Source: Diatrype stigma
Lineage: Eukaryota > Ascomycota > Sordariomycetes > Xylariales > Diatrypaceae
Direction of reading: 5' to 3'
Length of the DNA: 64,000 nt
Assembly: GCA_022225965.2 (NCBI GenBank)
Contig: JAKJXP020000049.1
Coordinates: 248,001-312,000, forward strand
Below, in pieces: positions 45,026 through 56,270 of the stretch (position 1 is the first letter of the stretch; every line of letters starts with the position of its first letter). The position numbers and the translations under genes were made by a program. The notes beneath the pieces were generated by a model. The model was not told the origin of the DNA, ran no database searches, and saw only the letters and a program-made list of their open reading frames with translations.

Positions 45026-47454
45026 AAGCGTCCCTACCTGCCTTCCCAGCTGCCGACCTTTGGCGGTTCCTTGACGCTCCGGATATCGGCTTGCGACTAG
45101 GCCTGGACCTGGGGCTAGTCTAGCCTGTCTTAGTCGGCTTGTCCTTGACCTTCACCGCCCCCAATCTTGCTTGATCCAGGGTCTGGTTATCATGGGCCTC
45201 TCATAAGGCCATCAGTGCATCGACAGCGCTACAGTTCGACTCTGTATGCATGCTCCTTGGATGAAAGGCATATATCTCCCCTAGTCATCAATTCAGCTTC
45301 GAACTTAACCAAATAAAACTACAATACTTAACAGTCCTGCAAGTAGGCCTCCCAAAGGTCGATGGTGTGGTCCTTCCCGAGATGGTCCGAAGTCTTAAAT
45401 CCCATAAGGAACTCGACGGCTTGAAACCACCGTGCCGTATACTGCTACCGTACTATGAAGAAAGTGCATAGCCTCGACAGTTCGATGGAAAGTAGGACGA
45501 ATGGCTCCATGATTCGGCTGGTTCCAGTCATGCCCGCCAGAAAACGCCACACCTAGGACTGGGAGCACCACGCACAGTTGTCCCTCGTTTGGCCCGTCGA
45601 TGCAGAAATGTTCATGGGGATAACATACTTGGCAGCCGCATCGCTATGACTGATGCCTTTTGGTTGGAATAAGCTCGCCACTATGAAGCACCGCGGGGAT
45701 CTTGACGTTGCACCCCTCCTCATTACGATGATCCATGCGAAGCCAAACAATTACGATTTCACCGAAGTTAAACTCGTGAATAGCCTCGAACTTATTAAGG
45801 AGGATCTCATCAAGCAGGATTGGGTAGAACGCACCTATGAATACCGAGGAGAAAAGAAGCTAGATGGGACTATCCAATCGCGTGTGTCTATGCATGCGAG
45901 GTATGTCGATTAGGTTTGATTTGGCACCTTCATCCAACAGGGTATTGAGTCTGCAGCTGGTATAAGAGACACCCTACACATCCATAGATGTTCCTGAGCT
46001 GCAATATTGATGATCTTCCCCAGCGGACACCCTATGGTCGATTAGGAACTTACATCAAAATAACTATTGATCTCGTCACAATGGTGTAAATCCCTAGATC
46101 TCCAGCTCGTAGTAGAAGACTAGCTACATTTTACACGCAATCAAGCCAAGCTATAGGTAATTGCACTATCAATGTCAAATGACGAGTGAGCAAATGGGAG
46201 CCTGTATACTCGATGAGGTGTCTCGCGTTGATTCTGACGTTAATGCCGCCGACCCCACACAGATAGCGAGGTCTAGGGCGGTCTGATTTCCTGATTTGGT
46301 AGCTAGATGAAGCTATCCGCAGTTGTTGTAGGGGGATGTACGAAAGTAAGTAGGGGGTCGCATGAAGGCAACATCATGGATGATTAAATGTAAAGGTAAT
46401 TGCAAGCACGATTCTCATGACTTTCCATTCCAGTACATTATGCTTTGGTATTCCATAGTGGCAACCTACAGCCAGCGAGTGAGTTTGCTTTTAGCATTCC
46501 AAAGTTGTGCTTGGTTCCAGGTTACCCAAAGCTATACGCCATTGACTACCTGATTGACTACCGTCTAATAGGTAATAGCCATGTCATCCTCGGTTCTTAA
46601 TATTAGGGCTGCCTGGCAGTGTCTCTCGCATATAAACTTCTCTATAAACTTCGCACCTACAGTCCGTACTACAGGCGCGGATATTGTCTTGATGCTTGAC
46701 CGATCTTGTCTACATACGTACCTACTTGTCTGCTTACCGTAGGCAGCTAGACGCCTTCCCGTTGAGGCAGCTGAAAACGCACTAAAGGTGGAGCTCCCTC
46801 TAGTGCCCCTCCCTTGCCTCCCCAGAATGGGCAATACGGGCAGTACGGGGTGGCTTATGGCGGGTTTGGCAGGCGTGCAGGCGAGCAACCATTGGCTGCC
46901 CGGCATTGATGGTGGCCTGGAACGTCAAAATCGCAAAGCAGGTGCCGGCCGAACCTTCCATGCACTGCACTATGACAGTTATGGGTGCCCTGAGATAGCC
47001 CTGTGATCGCCGTCCAGGAACGGGTTCATCGGGGGGTTCCTACACCTACATGCCCACTACATACCTACATACGTACCTACATACATACCTATGCATACAA
47101 AACCACCCTGACGCCTCATGCTTTCTTTGTCTTCTCATCCATTTCGTATCACACCACCAACTATCGCCTTGCTCATCCATACCAAGCTCTGGACTTCCTC
47201 ACAATCTTTCAATATCACTACACATACACACACAGCCTCTACCTTAAGATACACTCACCCGTAGTTCTATTTTGTTCCAAACCAAAGAGAACTAGACCGA
47301 CCGATTGACTGGGACTCCTTTCAACGCTAGCTAGCCCACTTACAGCTGATCGACCTTGACATCATCGAGTCGAACAAAGCCCAACTATCTTCGCACAAAC
47401 CCATCACAACAAGCCAACGAAATACTCTCCATCACCGCTTCTTCATCCGCCAAT
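45026..47454. other. Intergenic, about 2.4 kb
   Basis: Apart from the doubtful frame at 45653-45913, no gene is seen. Left of the I9-domain gene there is a TACATACCTAC-type repeat at about 47040-47100 and a pyrimidine-rich stretch at 47105-47270, consistent with a strong fungal promoter. Confidence 0.45.
45653..45913 (+). CDS. Doubtful small ORF, 86 codons
   Basis: ATG frame with protein-like composition in its second half (FTEVKLVNSLELIKEDLIKQ DW, then ERTYEYRGEKKL). A GTATGT donor-like site overlaps its last codons, so it could be an exon or a gene relic. No family recognised. Confidence 0.2.
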   Translation: MPFGWNKLATMKHRGDLDVAPLLITMIHAKPNNYDFTEVKLVNSLELIKEDLIKQDWVERTYEYRGEKKLDGTIQSRVSMHARYVD

Positions 47455-47751
47455 ATGCGCGTCCTCTCCACCTTTCTTGCCGGCCTAGCTGTCGTCTCCG
47501 GCGCCTTGGCGGCCGGAAAGTCCGTCATCGTCAGCTTCCCTCCGGACACCGCTGCGAGCGTTGTCGACGCTGCCAAGAGCGAGTTCAAGGCTTCCGGTGG
47601 TGAGATCACGCACGAGTACAAGTTAATCAACGGCTTCTCTGGCAAAATACCCGAGACCTCGACCGAAAGCATCAGTACCTGGAGCGAAAAGTACAACGCC
47701 ACCATCGAGGAGGACAAGGTGGTCTCGGTCACCGATGGCGGTTCGTCCTAG
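47455..47751 (+). CDS. Small secreted inhibitor I9-domain protein
   Basis: 98 residues. The signal peptide MRVLSTFLAGLAVVSGALA (1-19) is cut before AGKSVIVSF. The rest is a single I9/propeptide-inhibitor fold: KSVIVSFPPDTAASVVDAAK, then GGEITHEYKLINGFSGKIP, and the final strand EEDKVVSVTDGG. I9 domains are the prodomains of subtilisin-type proteases. Stand-alone forms such as yeast Pbi2 inhibit vacuolar proteinase B, but Pbi2 has no signal peptide, so this one may act outside the cell or in the vacuole. No protease gene lies next to it. ATG at 47455 was chosen because it begins the signal peptide. Confidence 0.88.
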   Translation: MRVLSTFLAGLAVVSGALAAGKSVIVSFPPDTAASVVDAAKSEFKASGGEITHEYKLINGFSGKIPETSTESISTWSEKYNATIEEDKVVSVTDGGSS

Positions 47752-50700
47752 ATGAATGCCTAGTCGGATTGCTGGAGGTGGTCGGTCTGTTCGTGATAGG
47801 TGCAACATTGCTATGAGAGATAAATGACTACCCTCCTTGATGGACTTGAACGACGCATGAAATATTCGATAATGCCTACCTCGCACCACGCCACTGATCG
47901 CTCGGGATTCTTATACCTGCATTGGAAGAATTACGCTACTACCCAAGGAATGTGAGATGTACGGGGGTAGTATCAACGATGGGAGAAACACAAAAAAACG
48001 AACAACGAAGATGCACACCAAAACTGGATGGCTGTAACCGACGGGATGAGCCAGAATGCGTTTGGGACGGATGGATGGACGAACTGATGGACTGGCCGTT
48101 GTCGGAATAAAGGGTAGACGTTATCGTCAGAGGAATCCCTATGTCCAAGTACCTAGGTTGCTAGTATTCTAGCTATTAAAATGGCATCCAACATTCAAAC
48201 AGCTGCTGCGATTCACATGGCCCGAAGCCTGAATGTTCGCTTTCCCTTGTCTTGTCTTGACATCGATATCGATACCAAGATCTGGCGATGACCACGGTAA
48301 ACCCTAGTACCTATATAACCATCCCGCTATCCTAAGTAGCTACCTAAAGACACACTGCCTTACATGGCCTGAACTTGCTAAACGAGCTGGCCCGTGTTTG
48401 ACTTCTTACCTATATCACAACGAAAGCGAACTTCCTGTATCTCAGCCGCTGACTGTACGGACTTCATGAGAATAGACTGTAGGCCATCCTCACCTCGATT
48501 GTAAGGATTGACTACGCTCAAGATCAAGACGTTCGTCAGCTCACTCCGGGGGCCAAGTCGCAGATTTGCCATCTCACAGAACTGGCGCGTTCATGATCGT
48601 CCCTACTAGTAACTAGGCATATATGTGAGGTCTGCGTGATCATTCTGGCGTGTTCAACTACATATGTAATAGCGGATGAACGATATTCGGTGTTCTAGAA
48701 ACGCTTCTCAGTCTGGTGTAAAATGCCATGACATATTGCACTTATCCAGCTAGGCAACATGAGGCGGGGCGACCGCCCAATCTCTAGAGTAGTCGATAAT
48801 AAGAGAGAAAATAACGAGTTGGAAGATATAAAAGATATAGTCATGGGTATATGTAATCATGCAGGTGTTTTATTACTTCGTGTTTGTACTGTAGTAAGAT
48901 CACTTGACGACCTGATGACATAGTCACACGTGATAGTTAGTTCGGTTGCTTCGTATGAGCCATGGATTGTCCAGGAGCCGGGATCAGGATCTGGATCTTA
49001 AGGTTGTAATGGGTGGATAGGCTTTAATCATCACCAGTTAATTATGTAGACCGACTCTGAAGACTGCATATTACTCCAGCTGTAACACTGTCATGGCGGT
49101 CTAGGCAGCTTCATAACACAACATAACCTGGGTCTCATAACAGCAAGTTCGACGGAGAGACTGAATCACTCCAACTATGTACAAATGATGGTTTAGTTGA
49201 TTGTTGGGTAAATATCCGTCAAAAGGGATATGTCATTGTTCTACCTACGTAGGATGACGAGGCTCTGGTACCACAAGCATTATCATGAGGTTGCATCGTT
49301 CCTAGGCAATCAATTGATCGTCCGGCCTCCTGCGCACGGCACGACCTGAAACATGAAACAAAATGTACCTAGGTTGGGTGGTGTTGGATCCAGTACATAA
49401 TACGGAATAGTCAATAGTGAACCCTGAACCCCTGAACTTGACGGCTTAATTACTTAGTATATAGTTCAATATAGTAGTCTGCAATATAGTCATGAGCCAA
49501 GCGGGGCTAATTATGGCAGAAGAACGCATTCAAGGCATTTTCCGGCGTACTAGTTGCAGCCGCTCAAACATCAGAGACGTCCAAGGTTTCCGACATACGA
49601 GAAGGAAGCCGAGACTATGAACCTGCGATATCCAGGTATGATGAGGGGAGTATGTATGTAGTGTAACAGGCGAGAGACTCGAGGTTACGGGTATGTGTAT
49701 GTAGTGGATTACCTACCTAGGTACCTATCTACCGACATCTGCCTCCTTCGTGTATACCTACAGACCTACTTCGTACACGCATCCACCATGAATCCATGGA
49801 TGCATCGCCTGTATGTTTGTATGTATGCGCAATGTACTATGTATGAGATATGAGATGCAGCTTCACTGCATACTGCTAGTGCTCCAGTATCCCTGTACAG
49901 CGTGCTTTGATAGCTCCGGTGGGAGAGCCACTGCAGGATCAGTGCAGGTGGTGGGTGCCACTGGGTGCCACTGGGCGCGCTGCAGCAGGCCGGGGCTGAT
50001 CAGGGCCCTGCCGACGACGTCCGAAGGTCACAATGTCCCGTGTTATCCCAGGGCATGTTATCCCCAGAGTATTCCTACATTATGCCTACTAGGTAGATAT
50101 GTAGCAATAATGTAATAATTCCTCGACTAAGCAACCAAGAACGAAACGTCTTATTCCATTCACTATCGTCAGCTTATCGGGCTTTCCTTTCTTCTCTCCT
50201 TACCTCTCCCTTCACCTCCGCCACAGACCCCCGTGATCTTTGGATCTTTGTATCTTTGTTGCAGGTTCGCACAAACCCCGAGTCTTTCGCGCCGCGATCG
50301 AGTCCCGGCCAGAAGCTCTCCCGCCCTACAACCCTACAGGCTCTAACCACATCTGCAGGCTCTGGATGCTCGCCCGAGAGACAAGGACCAAAGGAGACGT
50401 TACCTACTAACTGACCAGTGACCGAACAATGCGCTTTATCCGCCAATCGAACAATCCCCTCGTCCACCCGTTCGGTTCATCTTGTTAAGATAAGAGACAA
50501 TGAGCCCGTTGAGCTTCTTGTAAGCTAGCTCAAAGGAACCGGATTTATTGTTCACCTGCATCCTTGAACAACCTCCTTATATTGCGCGCCTCCGCGTAGT
50601 GTTCCTGGCTGTTATCAAGTTGACAGTTTGAAAGTTCATACATATCATAGACATATATAGTCTTCTTGACGAAGACATTGCGCCCGTTCCTCGACGTTCA

Positions 50701-50770
50701 TTACCAAACCACCCAAATTACGACACCCAATCCCGAGAGACAACCACGATATTTCGAGGATTATATCAGG
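47752..50770. other. Intergenic, about 3 kb
   Basis: The longest gene-free stretch here apart from the left edge. No frame with coding character. It includes a TACCTAGGTA palindrome at 49714 with ACCTA-rich flanks, TGTATGTATG repeats near 49813, and at the right end the leader of the Hook gene. Confidence 0.5.
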
Positions 50771-53700
50771 ATGCTTAGCGGAGCTAGCAGTCCGGCCAGC
50801 ATGGCCGCCTTGTTGGCATGGGTAAGCCTTTATATCCGTGACCTTGCTCCCCAGTTCGCTGATATGGCAGTGCTGGAAAAGGCGCTCCAACTAACGGACT
50901 CAAAGGCCGACTCCATGCTCATTCTCACCCCGCGAGACACGAGTTTGAGGGTAAAGAAGCCAGAAGCCCTTTACGACGGTGCTATCTTCTCTTCACTACT
51001 CCAGTACCTCGACAATGAGTACAACCCGTCGCGGCTGCAGCAGGCGCTCGCGAACCCTGCGAGTGGCGATGAGAACCGATCGCGAAACCTCCACATCATC
51101 CACATGGCGCTCAACGATTACGCGAGACGAAAATTCCCCAAGATCGAACCCTTGATCCGGAGCATCGACTTCCAGGCTTTGATGAGGCAGCCTACGAAGC
51201 AGGGCATGGTCGAGATTCTCAGCATCTTCTTGTGCGCCTGTGTCTGGAACGAGGATGACAACCTACGACCACATTGTATCCAGTTAATCATGCAGCTCGA
51301 CAAGATCCAACAGTCGGCTATCTTCAAGATCCTGAAGGATGCGGACGAGAGGGTGAAGCAGGAAACGGAGCCCGACACGGATAACGAAGCTAGCGGGGTC
51401 TCTGGCAACCCCGACGATGACCTGGCCCAGGAAGCTGCTATTGTCCAGTTGCAGCACGAGGCTGACGATGCTAAGAGGCAAGCCGTTGGCCTCAAGATGC
51501 GGTTGGATCGGCTCCAGGATAATTATGACGAGCTCGTGAGGAAGCACGAGGATCTCCAGTACGAGAATGAGGAGCTTCGCAAGCAAGTCGAGTCCGAAGC
51601 TGGGAATTTCGACAAGCATCGTCTCCAGCGCCAGCTCCGCGAAAACGAGAGTCTGATTGCTAACCTCGAAAACCAGCGGAATGACCTCATGGAGCAGAAG
51701 GAGCGGCTAGAGCGCGAGAAGGCGCGCTTGGAAGTCCAGGTCCAGAAGTCTGAGCACCTAGTTGACGAGAACCAAGAGCTGCGATCTAAGAATGAGGAGC
51801 TTTCCAAGAAGGCGAACATGGCCGATAACCTCCGCAAGAAGGTCGAGGCGTACCGCCCTATGGAGACCGAGCTCAAGGCGCTCCAGAACGACAAGGTGGA
51901 TGTGATGAAGGCCTACGCGGACCTCGAGAGGGCCAACACTAGGATCGCTGCGATGAAGCTGGAACAGGAGCAATACGCTAAGAAGATGCAAGGCTACGAG
52001 ATCGACATCGCCGGCTTCCAGGACCAAAAGTCTATGTGGAAGACGGAGAATCAGGCGCTTTCGATGCGCGTCCAGCACCTTGAGCAGCAGGCCTTGAGCG
52101 ACGAGTCGACAGTCCGGGACCTTCAGGACAAGATCCAGATGTTGGATCCCTCGGCCCGACCGGATACGCCTTCGGTCGCCCGTCCAACCCAATCCCTCGA
52201 GGACGAGCTGCGCGACTCGAGCAGCAGCAGCATCTCGATGCGTGACATCGAGGTGCAGCGGCTGCAGGCCGAGAATGCGTTACTACGGAATAGCATCGGA
52301 ACTGAGACGGAGAAAGGTCTGCTTCTTCAGGAGCTGGAGGATGCGCGGGCATCGCGCCAGCGGCTGCAGGAGCAGTATAACGAGATCCTAGAGAAGTACA
52401 CGGTCGGACAGGCACAGATCGACTCCCTGATCGTCAACATGGGCAGTGAAGGGTTAGTGGCTGCCATCGACGCCTGTCACCAAATGGACCCGAAGATGAA
52501 GTGGCTGATGAGCGATTATTTCAGGGATGAGGCATATTCGAACCTCCGCACCCAGGTCCTTGCCGAGCAGAACATCAGCAAGGATCTGCGGAGACAGCTC
52601 GAGGCTGCTCAGCAGGCCCTCTCAGACAAGGAGAGGGAGCTGTTACAAGCACGCGGCGACTGTAAGATCATCCTGGGAGATTTGCTACTGAACGATGCAG
52701 ATGCTGATGATGAGGATAAAGTGAACGCGGTCGAGAAGTCCAGCTTCGACGCCCTCGAGGAGCTGAAGAAGACGGACGGCATGATTGGTGTAAGCCTGCG
52801 GGCCGAGCTCGACGCCGAGAGGAAGAAGGGCAAGAGCCTCAAGGAAGAAGCCGACAACCTCCAGAAGCAGCTGCTCACGGCCTTCATCGAGAAGGACCAG
52901 CTCCGCCGCGAGACGGAGGACGCTAACAGGAAGTTGCAGGCAGCCATCGATGGCCAGTTGCCTAGTACCGACTATATCAAGCAGGGCGAGAAGTTCGAGA
53001 AGCTTCGTGCTAAGGCTAAGGAGCTGAAGGAGGTGAGTGTTCCCAAGACTCCTTCCATCGTCTTGCCTACCTCTCTGGGTGTGGCACCCCCAGAATCTCC
53101 TGTTAGCGATTGGAGTGAAGACGAGGATGATGATGACGATGCTGCCTTGGAACACGGCAATGGGTTCGAGGGAAAGAAGGTTGAGGTCAAACGGCAGTCT
53201 ATGTGGGAGGTTATTATGCCTCGCACCCCTTGGGCTCAGGATCGCTCCAAGCAGCAGACGTCATCACGCCTTCCGTCGGGCTTCCACCCATATGATATGG
53301 GCGCAAACGGGTCTTTCGGGTTCCCGCCACGCCCGCTTACGGCCGCAGCTTTCCCCACTCGTCGTATTACCAATGATGGCCCTTCGAGGCCGGCGTCCCG
53401 GGCCAGCCAGGGGAGCCGTCTGTCCAAGTGGCTAGGCGGTAGTAACAGCAGCCCTAAAACGTCTTGATTCGTTCTACTACCTTCCTTCTCAGTAGGACGT
53501 ATTAGACGGAAAGTTTGCTGACTTTTTTTATATCACAAAACAGCAATACGACAAACTAGAGCTGAAGAACCGAGAACTCGAGCGCACTCTCAAGGCTGTA
53601 AGAGCCGGAGCCGAGGCCGGCGCTCAGAAGGTATGTACAACATCGTTTTTTCGTGGTGTGTTTGTTGCGTTCGAGCTGTGCTGGAAACGCAACTACCGGA

Positions 53701-54290
53701 AGGGTATAGATCTTAGGCGGTTTTGCATATATAAACGGTTTTTGTCATTTCTTGTGTGTCTTGCCCGCTGCATGAGCTGTCAAGTACTATCTAACGTCAT
53801 GTATTTCCCTTTCGTGAGTTCCGGAGCTGCTACGCATTTGACTGGAAGGGCCACTGCCCCTGCAGTGGTTCCTGACCTATTGGCTTGACTTGAGATTGTT
53901 CGTTTCGTTTCGTTCTGTTTCGTGTCGTTTCTGCGTGGGGCACAGAAGGGATCGCCTTCACTTCCATCCATCATAACTACTGGAACAACTGACCCATCCA
54001 TACACACGATGAACAGGCACAAAGCGACCAGGTCATCAAAAACCTGCAAAGAGAAAACGCCCTCATCACCAGCGCTTGGTACGACCTCAACTCGAGACTG
54101 CAGAGTAATCATGTCGTCTTGCAGCGCCGCAACGACATGCCAAAGAGCTGGCTCAACCGGCAACGGGTCATGGTCAATGGTGAGTCCTTCAACCTCCTTT
54201 GCAACCGCTGTAACTTGTTCCCTCGTCTCTCGCCTAGTTGTTAGGGAGGTAGACCAAGTGCAATCAAGTCCACAAGGGATACTACCGTGA
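50771..54290 (+). CDS. hookA: Hook-family dynein adaptor
   Basis: 826 residues if spliced as 50771-50821, 50906-53032, 53544-53630, 54017-54179, 54238-54290. Hook proteins link early endosomes to dynein. The N-terminal Hook domain has MAALLAW, YDGAIFSSLLQYLDNEYN and EILSIFLCACVWNEDDNLRP. From about residue 235 a long coiled coil follows (IVQLQHEADDAKRQAVGLKM onward). The C-terminus KNLQRENALITSAWYDLNSR...MPKSWLNRQRVMVN is the family's conserved end. The first intron (84 nt, in frame, no stop) is inferred from GTAAGC, CTAAC and CAAAG, and because removal brings the Hook domain nearer normal length. The last acceptor could also be 7 nt on, ending VNGR. The third intron encodes an alternative tail (see 53033-53467). 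Confidence 0.85.
53033..53467 (+). other. Intron-encoded alternative C-terminus of the Hook gene
   Basis: The 511-nt intron 53033-53543 (GTGAGT...ACAG) stays open for 144 codons after the exon and stops at 53467. The encoded tail looks like real coding sequence: PKTPSIVLPTSLGVAPPESP, SDWSEDEDDDDD, and an Arg/Ser-rich end SRPASRASQGSRLSKWLGG. Retention would give an 898-residue protein (or 870 if the first intron is removed), losing the conserved Hook C-terminus. Confidence 0.55.
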
Positions 54291-55177
54291 TCAGGAGAGC
54301 CGTGAACCAGGAGCTGACAATACCCTCTGCATGTAGCTACGCCTAGAAGGTAGGAACTCTAGGCCTACGCTAGAGATCGCGATCGTGATATGATTATCTT
54401 CCACTTCGTGCAAGCGGAAGGTTCTCAATGGCGCGTAGGGGTCGGAGACCCTGTTCACGGGAAGCGTGGCTGGCACCATGACATGACCTGCAGAAATCGC
54501 CGAATCGCTGTTTTGAGGTACGGCCTTCGCTCGGAGAACGTTTTCTTTTATCTTTGGTAATTTAGCAATACCCAGCCGATGGCGGTTCGCGAGGATCAAC
54601 CATCATAACGGCTATCTATCCAGATGAAGTATATATACCTAGAGTTAGCATGGAGTTTTACGAGGCCAACTGAGGCCTGGTGAAGCAGGGAGCAGGAGTA
54701 AAGAGCAGGGGGCAGCTTGGGGAGGAAGTGAACGAGGAAGTCAATGTGGACTTGGGAACCGCGCATGCGCGCGTGCATATACATGCCTGTGTACGCAGTT
54801 CCACCCGGCGGGAGATTGTGCGAATCTCATGTGCATATATATGTGTCCCTACTTAGTTGATATACCCCCTTCGATGGAGAGGCCCCTTTCCCCCCTTTTC
54901 ATTGTGTTAGCATTAATCAACAAAGTTCCAAATACCGTATATCGTGTATCTTCTGTTACTCTGGTTTCGGGCTGTCGGTGCCCATTGACTTCGAAAGAAA
55001 AGTCCTTACCTTTGGATTGGCGATGTGACAAGTCCGTAAACAGTGCACCCCTCCATACTTGTTGGTATTTCTTTATGAAATAGCCTAACACATTTGGGTA
55101 GGTAACAGTCACTCAGCGAGTCAAACCTTACTTACTATATAGGCAGATATTTTAACAATACGAGATGGTACTACGTG
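54291..55177. other. Intergenic, 3' of the Hook gene
   Basis: No supported gene. It must contain the Hook 3' UTR. Short GCATGCGCGCGTGCATATACATG alternating purine-pyrimidine sequence lies at about 54763-54785. Confidence 0.45.
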
Positions 55178-55185
55178 TTAAGAAG
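55178..55185. repeat. Left target-site duplication TTAAGAAG
   Basis: An exact 8-bp direct repeat of 55832-55839, immediately outside the terminal inverted repeat of the element. Confidence 0.85.
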
Positions 55186-55831
55186 GAGTACTCCTATTCA
55201 CACCTTAGTTTCTACACCTTAGTTTTCTGAACCACCTGTATTCGGCCCGATAAAATTTCTGACGGTCCGCCCCGTCCGCCCCCATCGCGAATCTTTGCCA
55301 GCCACCTGCGCCTATAAGCTAAGTCCTTTCCAATTCACCCCCCCTCCCCCCCTCCACCCTTCTCTCGCCCCCTTTAGAACAACAACAATTGCAATACTCG
55401 ATTTTATAACAACGACGACAATAATAACGTTTATACCTATAAGTACCAATATATCTAAAGGGCCCTATAGTTATAATGAATGGCGCGCTGGCGTTTAAGT
55501 GGTATCCATTAAGTTACAGTGGGCTGAATGCAAAGCTTTAGGGCAGTTAGCGATTACCTCGGAATTGATGTTTAACGGTCTTTTACCTTTATACTTCACT
55601 TATATATTATTCCGCCAAAAGAAATCGCAAAAATAATCGGACTTCGGAAATTACTAGATTTGTATATAAATTCAATAACGTAAAGAAGGCATTAATTAGA
55701 AATTATACTGTTATAAGATTATTTATAAGGAAGCGATAAGTGCAAGAGGGTGGCAGCGCATTTGGACGGAGCGGTGCCACTTGGCATTAGAAAACTAAGG
55801 TGTGAAAACTAAGGTGTGAATAGGAGTACTC
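55186..55831. mobile_element. hAT-like MITE, 646 bp, with 8-bp target duplication
   Basis: The ends form a near-perfect inverted repeat of about 43 bp. Both begin GAGTACTCCTATTCACACCT and contain CACCTTAG twice, so the ends carry subterminal repeats too. The element is flanked by identical 8-bp TTAAGAAG. An 8-bp duplication is the hallmark of hAT transposons. The interior is AT-rich (runs such as AATAATAACG and ATTTATAAGG) and has no transposase frame, so it is non-autonomous. It lies in the shared 3' region of the convergent Hook and aspRS genes and disrupts neither. Ends and TSD are read directly; the superfamily is inferred. Confidence 0.85.
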
Positions 55832-55839
55832 TTAAGAAG
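55832..55839. repeat. Right target-site duplication TTAAGAAG
   Basis: Second copy of the 8-bp duplication. It starts at the base after the final C of the right inverted repeat. Confidence 0.85.
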
Positions 55840-56270
55840 AGGCTTCGGAACCTGGTTTATGTCCAATTCGTATACTTTTAAATAACCAGGCATATTTGAC
55901 TATCTTACTCTGTTCTCGGCGGCCGTTCCATTCCCGCTGCACGATTGGACACGATTCAACACGCTATAATACCTAGGTATAATGCGACATAAGATAACCA
56001 GACTCACAAGCAAACCCCGAAGTTTCACTGTCTCCTGGAGTACGTCTAGCCAAGCCTACACGACTAGAGACCATATTATCAGTCAATCAGTCACGCCCGT
56101 GCATCTACAGCCTTATTCGTAAATCTTTCGATTCTTTAGGCTCCTTCTTCTTTTTAAACCTTAATATCTACATAATATCGTCTGATTTGATTTCCTTCTG
56201 GCCAGCGACATGCGTACGGACATCTGCCTTCATCTTTTCAACTTCACTTGAACCCAAATATACCCAGTTC
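55840..56270. other. Intergenic, 3' of aspRS
   Basis: No gene. It includes a TACCTAGGTA palindrome at 55970 and the likely 3' UTR of the aspRS gene at the right end. Confidence 0.5.

Noticed and set aside
47040..47100. TACATACCTAC-type repeats taken for a possible CRISPR-like array
   Set aside because: Simple imperfect microsatellite without spacers; CRISPR arrays are not expected in a fungal nucleus.
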